Source of the DNA: an uncultured Caryophanales bacterium
GTDB lineage: Bacteria > Bacillota_I > Bacilli_A > Izemoplasmatales > Hujiaoplasmataceae
Reading direction: 5' to 3'
Assembly: GCA_937958685.1 (NCBI GenBank)
Contig: CALGNF010000160.1
Span: 1-9,054 of the forward strand
Length of the DNA stretch: 9,054 nucleotides
Positions 1 through 5,162 of this stretch are shown piece after piece; the stretch's first letter is position 1; each line of letters opens with the position of its first letter. The notes under the pieces are model-generated. The model was not told the DNA's origin, searched no databases, and saw only the letters and a list, made by a program, of their open reading frames with translations. The translations under genes and the position numbers were made by a program.

Positions 1-46
1 ACCACCGAGATCTACACTCTTTCCCTACACGACGCTCTTCCGATCT
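1..46. other. Illumina adapter sequence (not genomic)
   Basis: The first 46 bases match the 3' part of the Illumina P5/Read 1 universal adapter, ending in the familiar GCTCTTCCGATCT. Positions 4-46 are the exact reverse complement of 9012-9054. This is untrimmed library adapter, and genomic sequence starts at about base 47. It creates a false stop codon for the large gene that runs into this end. Confidence 0.97.
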
Positions 47-3000
47 ATTGGCTGTGATCCAGCGGGAAGATGTCGGCGATCGTCCTGTCCGCAGCCGGGA
101 TCAGCTTCGGATAGAGATGGATCGTCTCGGCAAGCGAAAATCCCCCGGCCGGCTGCGTCAATTCGGGATCGAGATACCAGCCTTCAAACCAGTAGCCATG
201 CTTGTTGGAAATCGCCAGCGCGGTGTCAAGAGCGGGCGAGATCCAGTAGTTAGCCCCGTACGTGACGGTTGTGACGACGCCGCCGATACTCGTGTCATGA
301 TGCCAATGGACATCATAGGTCAGGGCGCCGGCTTGAATCTGCCAAGCGTAATAGAAGGTCAAGTCCTGGGCCACCGACATCCAAGCGGGAGCGGGACGTT
401 GGAAATCCTGATCTTTGTATACGCCGAGAAAATCATAGTTCTCGAGGGTGTAGGAGTTTAGGAACACGGTCTGTCCGAAGCGATAGTATTCGGCAAGGCT
501 GTTGTCCGGTTCGTAATCATGCTTGACGACGAGGTAGGACGGATAGATCAGATCGTCAAGCGACTTGCCGAATTCAGCCGCGTAGATCAAAACATAACCG
601 CAACCACTCGCATTAAAACCGAAGAAATGGATGGCATCCTCGCGGAGATTGACAGATGGCGCTTCCATGCCAACCACTTCACCATCAAGATAGAACGTCA
701 CGAAAAAGTGGGATGTGCCCTCGGGAAACTCCGCAAAAACCACATAAGGATTACTACTTGGGATGATTCCGTAAGTACCACCTTCAAAGGTGATGGCATA
801 ATCATCGACAAAATCCCAGGGAATGACGATGGTCTGATAGATTAGCGTCTCCGTCTCTGCGGGCACAAATGTTCCCGGCACGGCGAAGACGATGTCTCCA
901 TACCAGGCGTAGACGACGGCGATGCGGCCGGTGGCGCCGACAAGCTCAGCCACGGGATGGACATAACCGCCTTCGCCAAGGATGTGCGTGCTTTGGGAAT
1001 GGAAGTAGAACACTTCTCCCGAGGTCGTTTGGATGAAGTAGCGGGCCGTGCCGTTGGAATTCATCTGTACACCGATGGTGCCGTCGATGTAATAGAGTTT
1101 TTGGTTGAGAAGTCCCACACCGTAAAGGTCGTCCAGGATGTCGGTGGCGCCGCTGTAGTCATAATAACCCGTGCCGAGATTGGTGATTTCCAGGTCCACG
1201 CCCAACATGTAGGTCGTGGCATCGAAAAACGGTTCCAAGGTGCCGGTGACAAGCAACTCGTCGCCGAGCTTTGGCACATAACCATCGATCAAATACTCGT
1301 GACTGACAATCAGTGATCCGGTTCCGTCATTGATGATGACGAAGAGCGGTTGGCCGGTATCGACGGTCGCGATGTAGAAGACAGTGCCGTAGACAGAGGC
1401 ATGGTAGCCCTCGCGAACCTCAGGCAGATCGGCGATGGTCTTTTCGGTGGCACTGACAAATTTCGGGTATAGATGCACATCTTGAGACAAAGTGAAGTCC
1501 GCAAGGGGAACCGTCAGCTCCGGATCCCTGTACCAGCCTTCAAGCCAATAACCGTGTTTTCTCGACAGTTCCTTGGCGGAATTCATTTCCGGGCTGATCA
1601 GATGCCCGGCGCCGTAGGTGGTGATGATGGCCGGGCTGGATGGTGATGGTTCGTCGTGCCAGTAGACATTGTAGGTAATAGCATCCTCCCGCAGTTCCCA
1701 GAGATAGTAAAGCGCCAGATCGGCGGTGACGACGTAGACCGGCGTCGCGGGGATCGTGAAATCGGGATCGAGATACAAACCCAGAAACTCATAATCAGCG
1801 GAATAAGGAGGTTCGAATAGCAGAATCGTCCCAAAGGGGTGAGTTTGTGTTTGCGAATAATCAGGGAGATAATCAAGCAGGTAGACATTGTATTCCGAAT
1901 TGATCAACGCACCGAGGCTTGTGCCCCACTCGCTGGCATATCTTGTGACATAGTCAACCGTGCCATCGGGACCGGGACCCGGAAGATGGATCGCGTCTGC
2001 TTGCTGGTCAACCATGCGCGTGAACGTGGTGACCGCAGAACCTTCGAAATACCAGCTGACATAGAAGATTTCCGTGCCGACCGGCAGTTCGACCATCAGC
2101 ACATTGGGATTACCGGTCTGATAGACAGCGGCAGAACCGCCGTCAAAACTGACATCATAAGTGAAATATTCGGTGAAGACGACAATGAACTGGAAGATTT
2201 CCGTGACATCGGTGATGATATCGATCATTCCGGGGACAAGCAGCACTTCCCAGATGAAGCCGTCAAAATCATGGAGCAGCAACGTCACTTCCAGATGCTC
2301 ATCCACAAGCGCTGCCAGTTCGAGATAGGTGGCGGTCACGGTCTTGGGTGAAATCAGGAGGTAGGCGCCGCTGTCGTCATCGATGAGGTAGTAGGCCCCC
2401 TCATCCAGCATCAGGCGGCCGGTGGTCCGATAAACCGAGCCGTAGGCTTCGAAGTTCCCCGGGCCTGTCGCGGCAAGATGCGGCAGATTCGCATCCGGCG
2501 CAAAGCCATAGTCGAAGCCGAAAGCCGGCATCAGGACCTTGATCTCGGCGGAAAGGATCTGTTGCAGGTTGTTTTGCAGATAGCTCAAGCCGGCTACTTC
2601 GATCTTATCGCCCACCTGCAGTTGGGAGATGTCGTTGCCATTGGCAGCGACATAGATCGAACCGCTTTCATCGACGATATAAAAACCGGTTTGCGAGACG
2701 TAACTGACGACGCCCTGCACCAGCACTTCGGTATCATCCGGCAGATAGTAGACGGAGGCGATCAGATCGAGGGTTGGTTCCTCATGACCGTCTGGCCCAA
2801 GACCTTCGCGCATGCCGGCCAGATACATCTGGATGAGGCCGGCATCGATGATCGTCAGTTGCTTGTCGCCGTTGACATCGGCCAAAAGCAGCTGATCGGC
2901 CGAAAAAGCGATCTTGTCGGCCAGATGCAGCTGGATCATGCCGACGTCGAGGATCGTGACCTGGCCGTCGCCGCTGACATCGCCATAGACGCCGGACTGG

Positions 3001-3503
3001 ACCTTGTTGAAGGCGAAGACAAACGGATCGACGACCTCCAGGTCGCTTAAGTCATCCTTGAATCTGGTGATCTCGTTGTTGTAGGCGGTATCTTCCCAGA
3101 GCAGATCATGCTTGCCGATGGCAAGTGTCTTGGGAGTGAAAGTCAACGTGAACAGGTCGACGATGCCGTTGAGATGCGCGCCGATGAACGTGTAGTTGAG
3201 CAGAATGACGCCGGGCACATCGATGTTGTAGATGATGTTGGCGGGCAGCGTCGGCGCTTTCTGGATGCCATCGAGCGTGAACTCATCGGCGTCATAAAGG
3301 AGGCGCAGTTGGAAACCGACAACCTTGTCGGCGCCGGTGATCGTCACGGTTGTGGCAAACGGCACCCCCGGCGTCACCGACACTTCGGGCGTCGAAGTCA
3401 GGGCCACAGTCGGCGCGACGGCCTGGACTCTCAGTCCTGAAAGGCCGAGCGCCCCCGTGAGCAAGAGGGCAAAGCCGATAATGATCCGGATAATGGTTTT
3501 CAT
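45..3503 (-). CDS. Secreted cohesin-dockerin modular surface protein, 3' truncated
   Basis: At least 1152 residues are present. Residues 1-29 are a Sec signal peptide (basic start, hydrophobic core, cleavage near VQA-VA). Residues 31-166 resemble a cohesin domain, with the typical 'VVGFQLRLLYDAD' strand. Residues 172-231 are a type I dockerin with two calcium loops: D175/S177/D179/Q181/D186 and D209/N211/D213/Q215/D220. Two long units follow (243-687 and 688-1139). Each has OB-fold-like segments resembling the YhcR OB-fold family, a poorly recognised beta-rich stretch, and a Listeria-Bacteroides repeat ('KHGYWLEGWYRDPELT' and 'KHGYWFEGWYLDPELT'). The protein is very acidic: residues 401-500 have 16 Asp/Glu and one basic residue. 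I see no catalytic motif. The start is ATG with AGGAGGT upstream, 12 bp after the lipoprotein gene. The stop is an adapter artefact, so the true C-terminus, including any sorting signal, is missing. Probable role: adhesion or scaffolding outside the cell. The dockerin is the surest call; the N-terminal cohesin is somewhat less certain. Confidence 0.85.
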   Translation of the reverse strand: MKTIIRIIIGFALLLTGALGLSGLRVQAVAPTVALTSTPEVSVTPGVPFATTVTITGADKVVGFQLRLLYDADEFTLDGIQKAPTLPANIIYNIDVPGVILLNYTFIGAHLNGIVDLFTLTFTPKTLAIGKHDLLWEDTAYNNEITRFKDDLSDLEVVDPFVFAFNKVQSGVYGDVSGDGQVTILDVGMIQLHLADKIAFSADQLLLADVNGDKQLTIIDAGLIQMYLAGMREGLGPDGHEEPTLDLIASVYYLPDDTEVLVQGVVSYVSQTGFYIVDESGSIYVAANGNDISQLQVGDKIEVAGLSYLQNNLQQILSAEIKVLMPAFGFDYGFAPDANLPHLAATGPGNFEAYGSVYRTTGRLMLDEGAYYLIDDDSGAYLLISPKTVTATYLELAALVDEHLEVTLLLHDFDGFIWEVLLVPGMIDIITDVTEIFQFIVVFTEYFTYDVSFDGGSAAVYQTGNPNVLMVELPVGTEIFYVSWYFEGSAVTTFTRMVDQQADAIHLPGPGPDGTVDYVTRYASEWGTSLGALINSEYNVYLLDYLPDYSQTQTHPFGTILLFEPPYSADYEFLGLYLDPDFTIPATPVYVVTADLALYYLWELREDAITYNVYWHDEPSPSSPAIITTYGAGHLISPEMNSAKELSRKHGYWLEGWYRDPELTVPLADFTLSQDVHLYPKFVSATEKTIADLPEVREGYHASVYGTVFYIATVDTGQPLFVIINDGTGSLIVSHEYLIDGYVPKLGDELLVTGTLEPFFDATTYMLGVDLEITNLGTGYYDYSGATDILDDLYGVGLLNQKLYYIDGTIGVQMNSNGTARYFIQTTSGEVFYFHSQSTHILGEGGYVHPVAELVGATGRIAVVYAWYGDIVFAVPGTFVPAETETLIYQTIVIPWDFVDDYAITFEGGTYGIIPSSNPYVVFAEFPEGTSHFFVTFYLDGEVVGMEAPSVNLREDAIHFFGFNASGCGYVLIYAAEFGKSLDDLIYPSYLVVKHDYEPDNSLAEYYRFGQTVFLNSYTLENYDFLGVYKDQDFQRPAPAWMSVAQDLTFYYAWQIQAGALTYDVHWHHDTSIGGVVTTVTYGANYWISPALDTALAISNKHGYWFEGWYLDPELTQPAGGFSLAETIHLYPKLIPAADRTIADIFPLDHSQ
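87..1442 (-). repeat. Second ~452-residue protein repeat unit
   Basis: This stretch encodes residues 688-1139 of the large secreted protein. It repeats the layout of the preceding unit: 'TIADLPE' opening, OB-fold-like segments (about 689-775 and 800-880), a beta-rich stretch, then a Listeria-Bacteroides-type repeat (about 1061-1134) ending 'IHLYPKL'. The copies are diverged at sequence level, so this is an old duplication rather than a recent DNA repeat. The next unit opens right after it with 'TIADIFP' (codons from about base 85) and is cut off by the contig end. Confidence 0.7.
1443..2777 (-). repeat. First ~445-residue protein repeat unit
   Basis: This encodes residues 243-687 of the large secreted protein. 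It starts with an OB-fold-like segment: 'VLVQGVVSYVSQTGFYIVD', then a 'VGDKIEVAG' strand, the pattern of YhcR-type OB folds. A second such segment follows ('GAYYLIDDDSGAYLLISPK'), then a beta-rich region with a 'YEFLGLYLDPDFTIPATP' element. It ends with a Listeria-Bacteroides-type repeat at about 610-682. The order and spacing match the following unit. Confidence 0.7.
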
Positions 3504-3510
3504 CAGGCGA

Positions 3511-3517
3511 ACCTCCT
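3511..3517 (-). promoter_or_regulatory. Shine-Dalgarno AGGAGGT overlapping upstream stop codon
   Basis: On the minus strand AGGAGGT lies 7 nt before the ATG of the large cohesin-dockerin gene. Its first bases are shared with the TAG stop of the lipoprotein gene (3516-3518). The arrangement suggests translational coupling of the two genes on one mRNA and fixes the start at 3503. Confidence 0.85.
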
Positions 3518-4466
3518 AAGCTGGCAGCACGACAACCAAGCCCGAGGCGTTGGTGTCGGCGAGATCGATATTGAAGCTTTCATCGACAACCGTGGCTTCC
3601 ACGATCGTGAGGCCGATGGGCGTTTCGCCCGCCGCGGTGATCGTGAATGTCAAGGTGAGAATCACGGTTTCGTTCGTGAAGGCGGCCATGATGTCGGAGT
3701 AGTTGAAGATGATGACTTCCGGATTCGTGGGATTGATGATGTTGCTGACGTTGTTCACATGGCTGGCGTATGCCAGATGCTCCGCATCATAGGTCACGCG
3801 GACGTCATAGCCATTGATTTTGAGTGGCGTTCCCCCCAGGACGACTTCCACTTCGACCGTTGTGGCGGTCTGGTTCTTCAGCCTCAGGAAGAAATGATTG
3901 GCGTAGGGTTCGAAACGGGCCGCATAGCTGAGCGGCTGGTTGACGGTTACCGGAAACACCTCGGCCGTGGGGCTGTCGACGGCAAACCAGCCAAGGAACT
4001 TGTGGCCCTCTTTGACCGGATCGGGCGGCGCCGCCAGGGATGAGCCTTCGGCGATGTCAACCTCGTAAAGCAAACCTTGGTCGACAAGGAACTGGACCGG
4101 ATGGACGATCGGTGCGGCCGTTGTCGCCTCGGTGGTCGCCGGCAGCGTCGTTTGCGGTTCCGTGGTAGGCGGTGTGGTTGTCGGTTGGTCCGAAGTCACA
4201 GGCGCCGTCGTGAGCGTTTCGGTGGTGGGTGGTGCGGTGGTCACGGGATTGGTCGTCGCCGGCAGGGTCGTCGGGACAACCGTCGTGACTTGCGGATCAG
4301 TCGTGGTCGCACCCGTGCTGGGTGTCGTGGTCGTTTCCTCGGACAACGCGGTGGTCGTCTCCTGGGTCAGGGTGACGGTTGTCGGCAGGTAACCAGTGAT
4401 GTCCTCGCAACCGCCCAATCCCAGCGCAATGATGCTCAAGATGATGATTATTGCATATTTCTTCAT
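3516..4466 (-). CDS. Cohesin-bearing surface lipoprotein with Thr/Pro-rich stalk
   Basis: A 316-residue lipoprotein likely anchored to the outer face of the cytoplasmic membrane. Residues 1-19 are a type II signal peptide with lipobox LGGC, which places the lipidated cysteine at 20. Residues 29-118 are a low-complexity Thr/Pro-rich stalk. Residues 122-186 resemble a Listeria-Bacteroides repeat ('GHKFLGWFAVDS'). Residues 190-314 resemble a cohesin domain, with 'INGYDVRVTYDAEHL' as the characteristic strand. No catalytic residues are evident. I chose ATG at 4466 over an in-frame ATG at 4508 because it has GGGAGGA 4 nt upstream and puts the signal peptide at the N-terminus. The gene sits 12 bp before a dockerin-containing gene, so this protein probably acts as the membrane anchor for that partner. 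The lipoprotein call is firm; the cohesin call rests on strand pattern and context. Confidence 0.88.
   Translation of the reverse strand: MKKYAIIIILSIIALGLGGCEDITGYLPTTVTLTQETTTALSEETTTTPSTGATTTDPQVTTVVPTTLPATTNPVTTAPPTTETLTTAPVTSDQPTTTPPTTEPQTTLPATTEATTAAPIVHPVQFLVDQGLLYEVDIAEGSSLAAPPDPVKEGHKFLGWFAVDSPTAEVFPVTVNQPLSYAARFEPYANHFFLRLKNQTATTVEVEVVLGGTPLKINGYDVRVTYDAEHLAYASHVNNVSNIINPTNPEVIIFNYSDIMAAFTNETVILTLTFTITAAGETPIGLTIVEATVVDESFNIDLADTNASGLVVVLPA
4113..4382 (-). repeat. Degenerate repeat DNA encoding a Thr/Pro-rich stalk
   Basis: About 90 codons (residues 29-118 of the lipoprotein) are dominated by Thr, with Pro, Ala, Glu and Val, in irregular elements such as 'TTTPPTTEPQTT'. Such a stalk is extended, is often O-glycosylated in surface proteins, and would hold the C-terminal cohesin away from the membrane. 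The repeats are imperfect and show no fixed period. Complementary Val-rich open frames on the plus strand are a by-product of this composition. Confidence 0.85.
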
Positions 4467-4470
4467 ATTA

Positions 4471-4477
4471 TCCTCCC
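4471..4477 (-). promoter_or_regulatory. Shine-Dalgarno GGGAGGA of the lipoprotein gene
   Basis: On the minus strand GGGAGGA is followed by TAAT and then the ATG at 4466. This strong site decides the start, because the in-frame ATG 42 bases upstream would add 14 residues before the signal peptide. Confidence 0.85.
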
Positions 4478-4520
4478 AATATGATTTGTCAGCGGAACAA
4501 AACAACAAAAAGTGTCAAAC

Positions 4521-4602
4521 AGACAGGTTCTGGTTGGCACGTCTTCCTGCAAAGCATCACTCCTTCGCAACCAAGTGGTCATTGTGCATTATCTAAGTGT
4601 CT
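4521..4602 (-). promoter_or_regulatory. Possible structured 5' leader of the lipoprotein operon
   Basis: In the minus-strand RNA, AGACA (4602-4598) can pair with TGTCT (4525-4521). Inside that, TTGGTTG (4574-4568) pairs with CAACCAG (4536-4530), and CGAAG (4567-4563) pairs with CTTTG (4554-4550). Two pairs are G-U wobbles, which pair only in minus-strand RNA. Just upstream, GAGAAG (4628-4623) pairs with CTTTTC (4617-4612) around a 5-nt loop. No U-run follows, so it does not look like a terminator. Folding was judged by eye and may be chance. Confidence 0.3.
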
Positions 4603-4673
4603 CCCGTTTTGGAAAAGATTGGCTTCTCGTTGTGCGGGTTTCGCCCAAACGATTGTCAAGGATACGATACTAT

Positions 4674-4701
4674 GTTATAAAAATCGCAGTGTCATCATCA
4701 A
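4674..4701 (-). promoter_or_regulatory. Candidate sigma-A promoter for the lipoprotein operon
   Basis: On the minus strand TTGATG (4701-4696) and TATAAC (4679-4674) are separated by 16 bp. They match the consensus at 4 of 6 and 5 of 6 positions. Transcription would start near 4667, giving a leader of about 200 nt. A competing candidate just upstream is TTGACA (4728-4723), 17 bp, TAATTT (4705-4700), which has a perfect -35 but a weak -10 preceded by TG. Confidence 0.4.
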
Positions 4702-4930
4702 ATTACCACATCGACTCCCGCTTGTCAATAAAGCCCGTGAATATTGCTGGCATTATAGACGCCGGCAGAGACTGCCGCGTGTCGCCTGAAGAGAGCGGGT
4801 TCAACGCCCATGTTTGGCCAACTTTCGCTGCCGGCCCTTTTCCTGTCGGGTTTAAACGGGTCCAAGGGATCGTGACGATGGCGATGTTCCTCGAGAAAAA
4901 AACCATCCCCGGACGAACCAGCAGACAGTT

Positions 4931-4960
4931 TATTGTTATAAATTATAAATATTGTTATAA
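4931..4960. repeat. AT-rich 11-bp direct repeat
   Basis: TATTGTTATAA occurs at 4931-4941 and again at 4950-4960, 19 bp apart start to start, inside an almost pure AT stretch. The second copy is part of the 8-bp palindrome GTTATAAC (4954-4961). The copies could be a protein-binding site or simply AT-rich low complexity. TTGTTA and TATAAC are also spaced 17 bp apart in the plus direction, but no plus-strand gene follows. Confidence 0.6.
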
Positions 4961-4984
4961 CGCAATCATGCGCTTGCGAACGAC

Positions 4985-5071
4985 TGGTACCGGTGGTCGG
5001 ACTCGAACCGACACGCTTTTCACGGCAATGGATTTTGAGTCCATCGTGTCTACCGATTTCACCACACTGGC
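4985..5071 (-). tRNA. tRNA-Leu (anticodon CAA)
   Basis: An 87-nt class II tRNA with CCA encoded in the gene. Arms in order: acceptor GCCAGTG, D-stem GTG/CAC with GG in the loop, anticodon stem ATGGA/TCCAT around loop CTCAAAA (anticodon CAA at 5037-5035, reading UUG), a long variable region, T-stem GTCGG/CCGAC with TTCGAGT loop, acceptor CACCGGT, discriminator A, CCA. The discriminator A73 and long variable arm fit leucine. Oddities: the acceptor stem has a G1-U72 wobble and an A4-C69 mismatch, and the variable stem pairs poorly. It lies between the ABC terminator and the surface-protein operon, in the same direction. Confidence 0.93.
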
Positions 5072-5083
5072 ATAGCAATAATT

Positions 5084-5089
5084 ATTATA
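5084..5089 (-). promoter_or_regulatory. -10 box of the tRNA-Leu promoter
   Basis: A perfect TATAAT on the minus strand ends 12 bp before the first tRNA base, so transcription would begin about 5 nt ahead of the mature 5' end. The -35 region is a T-rich stretch without a clear TTGACA. The site is immediately downstream of the ABC operon terminator, so the tRNA needs its own promoter. Confidence 0.6.
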
Positions 5090-5127
5090 CACTATTTTGC
5101 CAAAAAGAAAAGCCTTTTTTGCGTGAG

Positions 5128-5160
5128 AAGAAAGCGGCCGGGTGGACCGGCCGCCTTCTT
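5128..5160 (-). terminator. Intrinsic terminator of the ABC exporter operon
   Basis: A 14-bp stem (5160-5147 with 5141-5128) closes a 5-nt loop, with eight consecutive G-C pairs next to the loop. It starts 2 bases after the second ABC gene's stop codon. One pair is G-U in minus-strand RNA but A-C in plus-strand RNA, which supports minus-strand use. The U-tract is short and interrupted (TTTCTTCT). Confidence 0.8.
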
Positions 5161-5162
5161 GA

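Larger units (their letters stand above)
4467..4984. other. Gene-poor ~518-bp intergenic region
   Basis: I find no convincing gene here. Short open frames on both strands lack SD sequences and recognisable domains. The region holds an AT-rich island with a direct repeat (4931-4960), a small inverted repeat just past the tRNA (4961-4965 with 4974-4978), a perfect 6-bp hairpin with a 3-nt loop (4763-4777), a T7 tract on the minus strand (4896-4902) without a good stem, two candidate promoters (4674-4728), and a leader with possible hairpins (4521-4638). A known riboswitch class was not recognised. Confidence 0.7.

Noticed and set aside
4132..4392. Val-rich plus-strand open frame
   Set aside because: It is the complement of the Thr/Pro-rich stalk codons (ACC/ACG read as GGT/CGT or GTC/GTG) and has no independent support.
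45..4466. Full cellulosome interpretation
   Set aside because: No glycoside hydrolase, carbohydrate-binding or peptidase signature is visible in this window, so a role in polysaccharide breakdown cannot be claimed.
4513..4659. TTGACA -35 boxes on the minus strand at 4654-4659 and 4513-4518
   Set aside because: Neither has a TATAAT-like sequence 16-18 bp downstream; the bases there are G+C-rich.
4603..4660. GAAACCCG motif resembling the SAM-I riboswitch core
   Set aside because: Similarity stops after about eight bases. The 5' AGAG helix, the GAGGGA element and the terminal closing helix are absent.
4752..4757. TATAAT on the minus strand
   Set aside because: No -35-like hexamer at the right distance, and it lies in a G+C-rich stretch next to a perfect small hairpin.
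4894..4915. T7 tract on the minus strand as a terminator for the tRNA
   Set aside because: The sequence before it forms only a 4-bp stem with a wobble, too weak to call.
4703..5078. Short minus-strand frames across the tRNA and the intergenic region
   Set aside because: One reads through the tRNA gene, none has an SD sequence, and the peptides have no recognisable domain.
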